Notes: generated from the letters alone by a model not told the origin. A stretch of DNA of 58,884 nt from an uncultured Collinsella sp. (GCA_900545445.1 UQZH01000009.1:1-58884); one strand, 5' to 3'; shown: positions 33,890 to 42,377, counted from the first letter of the stretch. Program-made: numbers and translations.

Positions 33890-35008
33890 ATGAATCCAAA
33901 TCCCTTTAAGCCAACGGCAGGCAAGCGGCCTCCGATACTCATCGGTCGCGAGTCGGTCATCGAAGATTTCGAGGAAGGGCTCGATAACGGCGCCGGAGCG
34001 CCGGGCAGGCTCATGCTCATTACGGGAAACCGCGGCTGCGGCAAGACAGTTCTCCTGCGGGAGCTGCAACGTCTGGCCAGTGAGCGCGGATGGGCGGTTG
34101 TCTCCGATTCCGCTTCGCTTGGCTTATGCGACCGCTTGGCCGACGAGCTTCGCTCGAATAAACCCGTTGTAACGTCAATGGAGTTCGGTCCGTCATTTGG
34201 GCGGATGTCAGTCGAGGCGGCGCGAGCAAAGGGCGAGACGTTGCGAGGGCTGGTCAACGAGCGCCTCAAGAAGCTCGGTCCAGGCAAGGGCATACTGTTT
34301 GCGATTGACGAGGCTCAATCTGCGTCTATCGAGGAACTGGCGGCTCTTGCCGTTCTCTACCAGCAAGTGCTCGGAGATCAGGATGCCACGGGCTTGCCCG
34401 ATAGCGACCAGCGCGGTCTTGCGCTGGTGTTCGCCGGCTTACCCAGCATGGTTGACGATTTGCTCGAAGAGCCGAGCGTGACGTTTTTGCGCCGCGCCCA
34501 GCAGCGTACGCTGGGGGCGATATCTTTGCCCAAGGTGCGCGATTCGTATATCCAAACGGTCAAGGACGCTGGTCTTTACGTTGACGCGGAGACGGCGGAT
34601 CTTGCGGCACACAAGAGCATGGGGCATCCCTATATGGTCCAGCTGGTGGGATATTACATGTGGCGGGCTGCTGTCCGGCGTGGCTCGCAGGTCATTGAAA
34701 GGCGTGATGTCGAGGATGGCCATGCGGATGCCGTCTCCGAGTTCTATGAAGCGGTTGACGCGCCTCTGTATTACGGGTTGCGCAGTCCACAACGCCTATT
34801 TATCGAGGCCATGGCGGTTGACGAGGGTAAACCGACGCGCATGGCGGACATCATTGAGCGTTGCGATCGCACCCAGAGCTGGGCGAGTAAATATCGCGCA
34901 AGTCTGATTCGCGAGCGCGTCATCGAGGCAGCTGGATACGGCCTCGTCCGGTATACGGTGCCCATGCTGGGCGCGTACATTCGCGATCGAGTTTTATGGC
35001 ATGAGTAG
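33890..35008 (+). CDS. Orc1/Cdc6-like AAA ATPase (first paralogue)
   Basis: A 372-aa P-loop ATPase. Walker A GNRGCGKT is at 46-53, Walker B GILFAIDEAQ at 134-143, sensor 1 VFAGLPS near 180-186 and a FLRRAQQ motif at 199-205, likely the arginine-finger region. The C-terminal 100 residues (from about 280) look like a winged helix: RLFIEAMAVDEG ... ADIIERCDRTQSWASKYRASLIRERVIEAAGYG. This is the layout of the bacterial AAA_16/Orc1-Cdc6-like group. Closely similar to the protein at 37555-38655 across a UvrA2 gene. GAGGAGG lies 6 nt before the ATG. It overlaps the UvrA2 reading frame by 8 nt. Function unknown; DNA binding is inference. Confidence 0.85.
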   Translation: MNPNPFKPTAGKRPPILIGRESVIEDFEEGLDNGAGAPGRLMLITGNRGCGKTVLLRELQRLASERGWAVVSDSASLGLCDRLADELRSNKPVVTSMEFGPSFGRMSVEAARAKGETLRGLVNERLKKLGPGKGILFAIDEAQSASIEELAALAVLYQQVLGDQDATGLPDSDQRGLALVFAGLPSMVDDLLEEPSVTFLRRAQQRTLGAISLPKVRDSYIQTVKDAGLYVDAETADLAAHKSMGHPYMVQLVGYYMWRAAVRRGSQVIERRDVEDGHADAVSEFYEAVDAPLYYGLRSPQRLFIEAMAVDEGKPTRMADIIERCDRTQSWASKYRASLIRERVIEAAGYGLVRYTVPMLGAYIRDRVLWHE

Positions 35009-37514
35009 GGTGATAAAGGTGACGGAACAGAAGATGAGCCCGCAGGCTATCGAGGTGCGCGGCGCGCGCGTCCATAACCTCAAGGACATCGATATCGATA
35101 TTCCGCTGGGAAAGCTCGTGGGTATTGCCGGCGTGTCGGGCTCGGGCAAGAGTTCGCTGGCGCTGGGGGTTCTTTATGCCGAGGGCTCGCGTCGCTACCT
35201 GGAGGCGCTCAGCACCTATACTCGTCGTCGCCTAACACAGGCCGAGCACGCCCAGGTGGACGAGGTGCTGCACGTGCCGGCGGCGCTCGCATTGCATCAG
35301 CGCCCCAGCGTGCCGGGCGTGCGCTCGACCTTTGGTACCATGACCGAGCTCAACAACAGCCTGCGTCTGCTCTTTAGCCGTTGCGCCAATCATGTGTGCC
35401 CGCATTGCGGGGCGCGTGTAGAGCCGAGCCTTAACGTGGCCGCTGGCCTGGCGCTCACGTGCCCTGCGTGCGGTCGCGAGTTCTACGCGCCGAGCGCCGA
35501 GGACCTTGCCTTCAACAGCGGCGGTGCGTGCCCTACCTGCGGCGGCACCGGTGTCATGCGCGAGGTGGACGAGGCGAGCCTGGTGCCCGATGAGTCGAAG
35601 ACTATCAACGAGGGCGCGGTGCTTCCTTGGGGCACGCTCATGTGGGATCTGATGAAGCAGGTGGCTGGCGAGATGGGCGTGCGCACCGACGTGCCATTTA
35701 ACCAGCTCACGCCTCAAGAGCGCGACATCGTGTTCCATGGTCCGGCGGTTAAAAAGCACATTCTCTACGTGCCCAAAAACGGCGAGGGCGCCACGCCGCT
35801 CGATTTCACCTATTACAACGCCGTCTATACCGTTGAGAATGCGCTCGCCAAGGTCAAGGACGATAAGGGCTTAAAACGCGTTGCGCGCTTTTTGCGCGAG
35901 GGAGCATGCCGTGGCTGTGGCGGCACGCGTCTCTCCGAGGCTGCGCGCCAGCCCCAAGTGCGCGGTATCAATCTGGCACAGGCGGCAGCCATGACGCTGG
36001 GCGAGGCGATTGAGTGGGTGCGCGGGGTGCCTGCATCCTTGCCGCCCGAGATGCAGCCCATGGCGACGGATATCTGCGATTCGTTTTTGAGCGCGCCCCG
36101 TCGTCTAGTCGACCTGGGACTCGATTACCTTTCACTCGACCGCGCCGGTGCCACGCTCTCCACGGGTGAGCGCCAGCGCGTACAGCTTGCTCGCGTGGTG
36201 CGCAACCGATCGACGGGCGTGCTTTATGTGCTGGACGAGCCTTCGATCGGCTTGCATCCCGCCAATGTCGACGGCTTGGTGGGCGTGATGCGCGATCTGG
36301 TGGATGACGGCAACACCGTGGTTGTTGTCGACCACGATACACGTGTGCTGGCGGAAGCCGACTATCTGGTCGAGATGGGCCCCGTTGCCGGAGCAGGCGG
36401 CGGCAATGTGATCGCCGCTGGTACGGTAGACGAGGTCGAGCAATCGCAGAGCAGTCGCATCGCGCCGTTTTTGCGCGCCGAGCCCAAGCGCTTGCGTCCG
36501 CAGGTGACTGACGACGAAATGTTCGACCAGGGCCATATCCGCATGGCGACCGATGCCATCCATACCGTCAAGCCGCTCGAAGTCGATATCCCGCGCGGCC
36601 GCCTTGTCGCGGTGACGGGCGTTTCGGGTTCGGGTAAGACGACGTTGGTGCTCGAGACGCTCATCCCGGCGCTTAAGGCGCAGGCAGCTGGCGAGCGCTT
36701 GCCGGGACACGTGCGTTGGGTCGATGCCGAAGGCATTGCCCGCGCCAACCTGATTGACGCTACGCCCATTGGCGCCAATGTTCGCTCGACGGTGGCAACC
36801 TATGCCGACATCCATGACGAGCTGCGCCGCGCCTTTGCCCGTACGCCCGAAGCCAAGGCAGCCGGCTACAAGGCGGGCGCCTTTAGCTACAACACTGGCG
36901 CCTTGCGTTGCCCTACGTGCGATGGCACGGGCTCGATATCGCTCGACGTGCAGTTTTTGCCCGACGTCGAGATCGTCTGCCCGGCATGCCGTGGTTCGCG
37001 CTACGCCGAGGCCGCCTCGCATATCCATCGCGAGGGCAAGGACGGGAGTCTGCTTACGCTGCCGCAGCTCATGGACATGAGTGTGGACGAGGCCATCGAC
37101 GCCACACTGGGACTCAAGAAGGTTCAGACGCGCTTGCAGACCTTGCATGACCTGGGCCTGGGCTATCTCACACTTGGCGAGCCCACGCCGGCGCTCTCGG
37201 GCGGCGAGGCACAGCGTCTTAAGCTTGCGAGCGAGATGGGCCGCGTGCAGGACGATGCCGTATTCGTATTCGACGAGCCCACGATCGGCCTGCATCCGCT
37301 CGATGTTCAGGTGCTATTGAACGTGTTTGACGGTCTCGTTGCCAAGGGCGCCACAGTCATCGTGATCGAACACGATCTCGACCTTATCCGCAATGCCGAT
37401 TACGTGGTCGACATGGGCCCGGGCGGTGGCGATGCGGGCGGGCAAATCGTCTGCTCCGGTACGCCGGGCGACATCGCGGCCTGCTCCGCAAGCATTACCG
37501 GCCGCTACCTATAG
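35001..37514 (+). CDS. UvrA-like ABC ATPase, class II (UvrA2)
   Basis: An 837-aa protein with two ABC modules. The first has GVSGSGKSS (about 43-51) and signature LSTGERQRVQLARVV (about 384), the second GVSGSGKTT (about 543) and LSGGEAQRLKLASEM. Zinc modules CPHC ... CPAC ... CPTC and CPTCDGTG ... CPACRGSRY are present. At about 100 residues shorter than canonical UvrA it appears to lack the UvrB-interaction region, as in UvrA2/DrrC proteins linked to drug tolerance or DNA-intercalator protection. The start overlaps the AAA gene; ATG 35034 is another possibility. The gene is probably translationally coupled to the AAA ATPase. Confidence 0.88.
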   Translation: MSRVIKVTEQKMSPQAIEVRGARVHNLKDIDIDIPLGKLVGIAGVSGSGKSSLALGVLYAEGSRRYLEALSTYTRRRLTQAEHAQVDEVLHVPAALALHQRPSVPGVRSTFGTMTELNNSLRLLFSRCANHVCPHCGARVEPSLNVAAGLALTCPACGREFYAPSAEDLAFNSGGACPTCGGTGVMREVDEASLVPDESKTINEGAVLPWGTLMWDLMKQVAGEMGVRTDVPFNQLTPQERDIVFHGPAVKKHILYVPKNGEGATPLDFTYYNAVYTVENALAKVKDDKGLKRVARFLREGACRGCGGTRLSEAARQPQVRGINLAQAAAMTLGEAIEWVRGVPASLPPEMQPMATDICDSFLSAPRRLVDLGLDYLSLDRAGATLSTGERQRVQLARVVRNRSTGVLYVLDEPSIGLHPANVDGLVGVMRDLVDDGNTVVVVDHDTRVLAEADYLVEMGPVAGAGGGNVIAAGTVDEVEQSQSSRIAPFLRAEPKRLRPQVTDDEMFDQGHIRMATDAIHTVKPLEVDIPRGRLVAVTGVSGSGKTTLVLETLIPALKAQAAGERLPGHVRWVDAEGIARANLIDATPIGANVRSTVATYADIHDELRRAFARTPEAKAAGYKAGAFSYNTGALRCPTCDGTGSISLDVQFLPDVEIVCPACRGSRYAEAASHIHREGKDGSLLTLPQLMDMSVDEAIDATLGLKKVQTRLQTLHDLGLGYLTLGEPTPALSGGEAQRLKLASEMGRVQDDAVFVFDEPTIGLHPLDVQVLLNVFDGLVAKGATVIVIEHDLDLIRNADYVVDMGPGGGDAGGQIVCSGTPGDIAACSASITGRYL

Positions 37515-37516
37515 AC

Positions 37517-37550
37517 AATGAGGCAAAGGGACAGCCCCTTTGCCTCATTG
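37517..37550. repeat. GGGACAG palindromic element, copy f
   Basis: CAATGAGGCAAAGGG and CCCTTTGCCTCATTG are perfect 15-bp arms around ACAGC. It follows the UvrA2 stop by 2 nt and precedes the opposing AAA gene end by 4 nt. Confidence 0.85.
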
Positions 37551-37554
37551 ATGC

Positions 37555-38655
37555 CTATTTCACGCATTGAGCCGCGAGGTAGTCGCGGAAGAATGGCAAT
37601 TCAAATGCGACGAGCCCTCGTCCTCGTTCCCCGATGATGCCGGCATCTATCATGCGGCGTCGGTAGCGGGAGACCTGCTGCGGCGAACGCTTAAGGCGCT
37701 CGACAAGGTCAGCGGTGGTGGACTCTTCCTCGTCATCGAGCATGGCGATGAGGAATCGCTTGTCCTCTGCAGTGAGCTCCCGATAGGTTGCCGCGAGGAT
37801 TCGGTCGTCCATCTCGTCGCGCGCGATTTTGATTCCCAGGTCAAAGTCGCGTGACGAGATTTCCTTCGAATCGCTTGTGAGATCCCAGGCACGGTAGCCT
37901 ACGAGTTGCAATAGGAAGGGAAAACCAGAGATCGAGCGAACGGCTCTATCGATTCCCCCAGCATCTGCCAGGCGATCGTTTTCCTGGATTGTGCGAATCA
38001 AGGCCTCGCGTACGTCATAGTCGGCAATGCGACCCAGATGATATTGTTGGGCGCGGCGAAGGAACGAGACCGTCTTGTGGTTCAGCAACGTCGAGACGTT
38101 GTTGGGAAGTCCCGCCATGAGCAGGGCGACGCGTTTCCCATCGGTCACAAAGTGCTGATACGTCGCTGCAAGCTGAATCATCTCGTCGAGTGTCGGGTCC
38201 ACCTCGTCAACTGTGACGAGCAGACCGGTGCCAGCCTCGTTGAGCTGGTCGATGATGTCGCTCATGCGATAACGCCAGGTTGAGGCATCGTGAACGCGAT
38301 TGACTTCGATGCTGCCGAGCGGTGCAATTCCGAGACCGGTGACTTCGAAGTTCTTAGACGGGTCGATAAGATGGCCGGCAGCACGTTTCGCCCCGAACTC
38401 GATTTCCTCAAGCATTCCCGGGAGCGCGGTCGTCTTTACGGCAATCCAGCCGTGGGATTCCGCCCTTGTCGCGAGCGACGACATGAGAGCGGTTTTACCG
38501 GTTCCACGCGCGCCTGAGAAGATCGAGGTCAATTCTGGGCGCCTACGCTGGCTCAAGAAGGCGCGGTCCAAATCCCGAATAATCTGTTGTCTGCCAGCGA
38601 GATGGGCAGGAACCTCACCAAAACTGGGGGTAAACGGGTTCTCGAGATATTCCAC
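37555..38655 (-). CDS. Orc1/Cdc6-like AAA ATPase (second paralogue)
   Basis: A 366-aa P-loop ATPase with Walker A GARGTGKT (48-55), Walker B LLVTVDEVD (145-153), sensor 1 LMAGLPNN (179-186) and FLRRAQQ (198-204). The C-terminal region from about 290 (ELTAEDKRFLIAMLDDEEESTTADLVERLKRSPQQVSRYRRRMIDAG) fits a winged helix. Order, spacing and the FLRRAQQ motif match the protein at 33890-35008, yet overall identity is low, so the duplication is old. The start is GTG 38655 with AAAGGAGAG 6 nt upstream. It converges on UvrA2. Function unknown. Confidence 0.85.
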   Translation of the reverse strand: MEYLENPFTPSFGEVPAHLAGRQQIIRDLDRAFLSQRRRPELTSIFSGARGTGKTALMSSLATRAESHGWIAVKTTALPGMLEEIEFGAKRAAGHLIDPSKNFEVTGLGIAPLGSIEVNRVHDASTWRYRMSDIIDQLNEAGTGLLVTVDEVDPTLDEMIQLAATYQHFVTDGKRVALLMAGLPNNVSTLLNHKTVSFLRRAQQYHLGRIADYDVREALIRTIQENDRLADAGGIDRAVRSISGFPFLLQLVGYRAWDLTSDSKEISSRDFDLGIKIARDEMDDRILAATYRELTAEDKRFLIAMLDDEEESTTADLVERLKRSPQQVSRYRRRMIDAGIIGERGRGLVAFELPFFRDYLAAQCVK

Positions 38656-38679
38656 AAGGCTCTCCTTTCACACCGTCGT

Positions 38680-38703
38680 TTAACTTCATTTTACTTTAGT
38701 TAA
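38680..38703. promoter_or_regulatory. TTAACT-N12-AGTTAA inverted repeat
   Basis: A perfect 6-bp inverted repeat in AT-rich DNA 25-48 nt upstream of the AAA gene start, in the right place for its promoter/operator. Confidence 0.35.
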
Positions 38704-38772
38704 TTCTGATTAAAAGTGAGGGCTCTTTATCTAGAGCATCAATTAGGCGTGTGTGCCATCGGCGTGGCGCTT

Positions 38773-38807
38773 GAATGTGACAAAGGGATAGTTCCTTTGT
38801 CACATTC
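38773..38807. repeat. GGGACAG-type palindromic element, copy g
   Basis: GAATGTGACAAAGG and CCTTTGTCACATTC are perfect 14-bp arms around GATAGTT. The ATG TGA that ends trmL is part of the right arm on the minus strand. Confidence 0.85.
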
Positions 38808-39399
38808 CCGGAAAGCCTGCCTGGCGCAGGGCCTCGTAGAGGACGATGGCGGCGCTGTTGGAGAGGTTGAGGGCGCTAATGCGGTAGTCGTCCGGGTTGA
38901 CGAAGTTGCCGCAGATATCCTGTTGAAGGATGGCCTCGTGGCTGTCCTCGGTATGCCCCAGCGATTCCTCGTGAGCTTCCCAAGCCTCGGCGTTATCGAG
39001 TGAGTCGCAATCGCGCAGCATGGGGATGCGCTCGCAGCGCTCGGGCGCCGCGGCAAGCAGTGGCTCGGGAATGCCCGAGCTCTCGCTGCCAAAGACCAAG
39101 TAGTCGCCGTCGCGGTAGGTGCTCTGCGCATAGGAGCGGCGTGCCTTTTTGGTCAGCAGATGCAGGCGTTCGTCGGCAGGGGAGAGACCATTGCGCGCAA
39201 GGAAATCCTCCCAGCCGGCATAGGTAGTCACGTCCAAGTTTTGCCAGTAGCCCAGGCCGGCGCGACGTACCGTCTTGTCGTCGAGCGAAAAGCCCAGTGG
39301 CTCCACCAGATGTAGACGGGCGCCGGTGACCACGCAGGTACGGCCGATATTGCCCGTATTGGTCGGAATCTCGGGCGCATACAGCACAATGTTGAACAT
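38800..39399 (-). CDS. trmL: tRNA (cytidine/uridine-34 2'-O)-methyltransferase, TrmL family
   Basis: A 199-aa SPOUT-class methyltransferase that modifies the wobble base of tRNA-Leu. NIVLYAPEIPTNTGNIGRTC (residues 3-22) opens the fold, LVFGSESSGIPEPLL holds the SAM-binding glycines, and ISALNLSNSAAIVLYEALRQ is the trefoil-knot motif. TrmL proteins are typically 150-160 aa; here a 45-residue insertion lies between the two knot segments (about 120-165, WEAHEESLGHTEDSHEAILQ), which I do not recognise. AAGGAG lies 5 nt before ATG 39399. The stop codon lies in a palindromic repeat. Confidence 0.88.
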   Translation of the reverse strand: MFNIVLYAPEIPTNTGNIGRTCVVTGARLHLVEPLGFSLDDKTVRRAGLGYWQNLDVTTYAGWEDFLARNGLSPADERLHLLTKKARRSYAQSTYRDGDYLVFGSESSGIPEPLLAAAPERCERIPMLRDCDSLDNAEAWEAHEESLGHTEDSHEAILQQDICGNFVNPDDYRISALNLSNSAAIVLYEALRQAGFPGM

Positions 39400-39423
39400 G
39401 AATCTCCTTGGCTCAGTACGAAA

Positions 39424-39460
39424 AACCACCACGAAGGGGACAGACACCTTCGTGGTGGTT
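39424..39460. repeat. GGGACAG palindromic element, copy h
   Basis: AACCACCACGAAGG and CCTTCGTGGTGGTT are perfect 14-bp arms around GGACAGACA. It lies between the trmL start and the COG0523 stop and may act as a terminator for the latter. Confidence 0.85.
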
Positions 39461-39497
39461 TGGCGGTTACGTAGCGGAAAAACCCGCTTGGATAAAC

Positions 39498-40628
39498 CTA
39501 GGCGCGGTGCCAGTCGGTCAGGCAGGCATCGAGGGAGGCGATGAGCGCATCCTTGTCCATGTGACGGCCGATGATGCACAGGCTCGTCATGCGGTCACCC
39601 GTCTCGTCGTCCCAAATTTGCATGATCTCGGGGTTCTCGTCGATGATCTTCTGCTTCTCGCCCTCGGGCGCCGAGTCGACAAACAGGCCGTTCTCCATCA
39701 GGCGCATCTGGTGGCCAGCCTGCTCAAACATGTAGCACATGTCCGGATCGCCGGTCTGCCACAACGGACCCTTGACGCGGATGACCTCGTCGGGCCACTC
39801 CTGCTCAACAAAATCGGTGAACTTCTGCAGGTCAAACGGCTTGCGGCGCGAGTACACAAAGGTCTCGATGTCGTACTCGAGCACCTCGGGGTCGTCGTGC
39901 TCCTCGGGATGCTCCATGGCCTCAATCCAGGCGGCGGAGTTGTAGGCGCGCATAAAGTCGAAGCGGTCGGTGTCGAGCAGCTCCTCCATGGGGACCTCGC
40001 CGTTTTGGGCCTCGACGATCACGGCGTCTTTCTGCAGGCTGCGCACGATGGCCTTAAGCTCGGCGATCTGCTCAGGGCTCACGGTATCGGTCTTGTTGAG
40101 GATCAGCGTGGAGCAAAACTCGATCTGCTGGATGAGCAGGCTCTCGATGTCGTCCTCGTCGATATCCTCGGCCAGCAGGTCGCGACCGCCGTTGAACTCG
40201 TCGTACATGCGGGCGCAGTCGACCACGGCCACGATGTTGTCGAGCGCGAGCTTGGGCTCGCCGCCCACCTTGGCCTCGTCGCAGAAGCTCGAGATGGTGT
40301 AGGCGATGGGGATGGGCTCGCAAATGCCCGAGGCCTCGATGATGATGTAGTCGAAGTTGCCCGAATCGGCGATGCCCTGCAGCTGGTTGGCAAGGTCGTC
40401 CGAAAGCGTGCAGCAGATGCAGCCGTTGGTGAGCGGGATGAGGTCATCGGTCTCGGAAAGGCCGCCGTCGGCGATAAGGCTGGCGTCGACGTTGATCTCG
40501 CCGATGTCGTTGACGATCACGGCGGCGCGGATGCCGCCGTCGTTAGCGAGGATGTGGTTGAGCAGCGTGGTCTTGCCGGCACCGAGGTATCCGGTAAGCA
40601 TGATGATCTTCACGGGTTTGTTGGGCAT
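39498..40628 (-). CDS. CobW/COG0523-family GTP-dependent metal chaperone
   Basis: A 376-aa G3E GTPase. GYLGAGKTT (13-21) is Walker A, GCICC (69-73) is the metal-binding CxCC motif, DYIIIEASGICEP is switch-like, and LILNKTD (about 171-177) is the guanine-specificity motif. The CobW C-terminal domain follows (LEYDIETFVYSRRKPFDLQKF). Such proteins deliver zinc or other metals to enzymes. No histidine-rich linker, no adjacent zinc-uptake gene and no Zur-like box were seen, so the metal is unknown. AAAGGAGGGCAC precedes the ATG. Confidence 0.9.
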   Translation of the reverse strand: MPNKPVKIIMLTGYLGAGKTTLLNHILANDGGIRAAVIVNDIGEINVDASLIADGGLSETDDLIPLTNGCICCTLSDDLANQLQGIADSGNFDYIIIEASGICEPIPIAYTISSFCDEAKVGGEPKLALDNIVAVVDCARMYDEFNGGRDLLAEDIDEDDIESLLIQQIEFCSTLILNKTDTVSPEQIAELKAIVRSLQKDAVIVEAQNGEVPMEELLDTDRFDFMRAYNSAAWIEAMEHPEEHDDPEVLEYDIETFVYSRRKPFDLQKFTDFVEQEWPDEVIRVKGPLWQTGDPDMCYMFEQAGHQMRLMENGLFVDSAPEGEKQKIIDENPEIMQIWDDETGDRMTSLCIIGRHMDKDALIASLDACLTDWHRA

Positions 40629-40714
40629 GTGCCCTCCTTTGTTAGACGTGGCTTACAGTTGAATCTTATGCCAAACGCCTGCTCTTATACCCACGCGCCG
40701 GCAAATAACACAAG

Positions 40715-41056
40715 CTACTCCCAGGCTCCCCATACATCGGGGCAATAACCGACGGTGGCCTTCTTACCGTTGCGCACGATGGGCTCGGCTAGAACCTGCT
40801 GGTTCTCGAGCAGCTTGTCGAAGCGCTGGCTAGGGGTGAGGTGCTGGATGAGCGCGAGCGTCTCCTCGTCCTTGGCTTTGGGGTTGAGCAGCTTGTCGAT
40901 GCCGCCGACCGCCTGCATCACGCTCGTGAGCTCGCCCTTGCTCATCTCCTTTTCCTTAAGGTCGATAAACTGCACCTTAATGCGGCGCTCCTTAAAATAG
41001 CGCTGGGCCTTCTTGGTATCGAAGGACTTTTTGGTGCCAAAAATCTGCACGTTCAT
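40715..41056 (-). CDS. ArsC/YffB-fold protein lacking the catalytic cysteine
   Basis: A 113-aa thioredoxin-like protein of the arsenate reductase/Spx/YffB group. The family's N-terminal GIKNCDTVKKA appears here as GTKKSFDTKKA, with Ser in place of Cys12. The remainder is well conserved: FIDLKEKEMSKGEL, LTPSQRFDKLLENQQVLAEPIVRNGKKATVGY. It therefore cannot use the normal cysteine mechanism and may be a structural or regulatory relative. The ribosome site (GGCGGAAC) is weak. It lies 17 nt downstream of the flavodoxin-like gene, probably in one operon. Confidence 0.85.
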   Translation of the reverse strand: MNVQIFGTKKSFDTKKAQRYFKERRIKVQFIDLKEKEMSKGELTSVMQAVGGIDKLLNPKAKDEETLALIQHLTPSQRFDKLLENQQVLAEPIVRNGKKATVGYCPDVWGAWE

Positions 41057-41073
41057 GTATTTGTTCCGCCGTT

Positions 41074-41697
41074 CTACCTGATGAAGTTGGTCGTTGCTCG
41101 ATCTGCCTCGGGTGCGTTGATGCCGGCGGCCTGTCCTGCCTCGATACAGCGAAGGAGCCAGGCCATGTTTTTGCCGATGTTGCGCATGGTGGCAAGGCCC
41201 TCGGCGTCCCCATTGGCGTCTCCGGGCACGCGACCAAACACGTTGTTCCAGTACGTGGAGGCAACCACGGGCATCTGGTTGATGGTGAAGTACTTGTTGA
41301 GTACGTCGAAGGTCGTCGACGTACCGCCGCGACGGGCGACGGCGATGGCAGCGCCCGGCTTGTGCGCAAAGGCCTTGCTGCCGGCATAGAAGGCGCGATC
41401 GAGGGCCGAAAGGATGCGGCCGCTGGGGTGCGCATAGTAGACAGGTGAGCCAAAAACAAAGCCATCTGCCTGCTCGGCGGCAGCGATGAGCTCGTTCACT
41501 ACGTCATCGTCAAAGGTGCAGCGACCGCCAAGCTTGCCGCACTGGCCGCAACCGATGCAATCGCGAATGGGCTTGGCGCCCAGCTGAAACACCTCGGTAT
41601 CAATGCCTTCGGCATTGAGCTGCTCGGCGACCTCGGCGAGTGCGCGGGCGGTGTTGCCGTTTGCCTTGGGGCTGCCATTGACCAAAAGAACCTTCAT
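41074..41697 (-). CDS. Flavodoxin-like NAD(P)H:FMN oxidoreductase
   Basis: A 207-aa flavoprotein of the iron-sulfur-flavoprotein/NADPH-dependent FMN reductase group. VLLVNGSPKANGNTARAL (4-21) is the FMN phosphate loop, CIGCGQCGKLGGRC (near 47-60) is a four-cysteine segment usual in this group, and GFVFGSPVYYAHPSGRILSALDRAF binds the flavin. The cysteines may hold an iron-sulfur cluster. GAGGGAG lies 6 nt before ATG 41697. Upstream of, and likely co-transcribed with, the ArsC-fold gene. Confidence 0.88.
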   Translation of the reverse strand: MKVLLVNGSPKANGNTARALAEVAEQLNAEGIDTEVFQLGAKPIRDCIGCGQCGKLGGRCTFDDDVVNELIAAAEQADGFVFGSPVYYAHPSGRILSALDRAFYAGSKAFAHKPGAAIAVARRGGTSTTFDVLNKYFTINQMPVVASTYWNNVFGRVPGDANGDAEGLATMRNIGKNMAWLLRCIEAGQAAGINAPEADRATTNFIR

Positions 41698-41771
41698 CAC
41701 AAACTCCCTCTGCTTTTGGTGACTTCTGCAGAGGATTATCGCACGATGGGGGAGGCGGCGCGGGCGCGGTG

Positions 41772-42365
41772 CTAATCCAGTTTGGTACCTGGCACCTGCA
41801 CGGCTTTCCCGAGCAACGCTTTGAGCTCGTTCAAAATGGAAACGGGCTGTCGGTCAACGCTGTTCAGATGGAGCGTGGCCACGCGAATGGGCGGCTGATA
41901 TTCAAGCGAGCCGATGAGCACGGGAGAACCCAGGAATCGTTCGATTTCGTTTGCGAGCTCGTCGATTGCCTCGGGGCCGAGCTCATCGAAAAGCGCCACG
42001 AACATTGGTCCCGTCGAGCGGAACAGGCGACCCTTGCCGCGCGAACAATCCATGAGGCAGGCGGCGCTTTCGGCGAGCACGCGGTCGCCTGCATCGAATC
42101 CAAAGCGGGCATTGACTTCGGCGATATCGTCGACCTTAATGGCAATAAAGCCTGCCTTGCGCGCCACGCGACGCATTTCGCCAATGGCGTTGACCAGGGC
42201 GTGAATATCGCCCAGGCCGGTCACGGAATCGGTCGTATCCGCTAGGCTTCGGTTGATGATAATGCCCACATACATGTTGGGTTCGGTATCGGTGCCGTCC
42301 AAGCGGTAGCCCGTGCAGTCGCAAAGCACGTATTTTCCGGTGGCGTCCATTACGCGATACTGCAT
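41772..42365 (-). CDS. C-terminal half: PAS end plus degenerate GGDEF domain
   Basis: A 197-aa reading starting at MQYRVMDATGKYVLCDC. It holds the last strands of a PAS fold, then SVTGLGDIHALVNAI and a GGDEF-like domain in which RSTGPMFVALF stands where RxGGDEFxxL should be, so it lacks diguanylate cyclase activity. No ribosome site precedes its first ATG, so as a separate gene it is probably not translated unless the TGA is read through. Confidence 0.55.
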   Translation of the reverse strand: MQYRVMDATGKYVLCDCTGYRLDGTDTEPNMYVGIIINRSLADTTDSVTGLGDIHALVNAIGEMRRVARKAGFIAIKVDDIAEVNARFGFDAGDRVLAESAACLMDCSRGKGRLFRSTGPMFVALFDELGPEAIDELANEIERFLGSPVLIGSLEYQPPIRVATLHLNSVDRQPVSILNELKALLGKAVQVPGTKLD

Positions 42366-42377
42366 GTAGTGGAAGTG

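Noticed and set aside
33890..38655. A named anti-phage defence system
   Set aside because: The two AAA ATPases and UvrA2 do not match any defence system I recognise. Reported only as an observation.
39408..40748. A 446-codon plus-strand frame opposite the COG0523 GTPase
   Set aside because: The minus-strand gene has clear GTPase motifs. The plus frame has none and spans the trmL/GTPase boundary.
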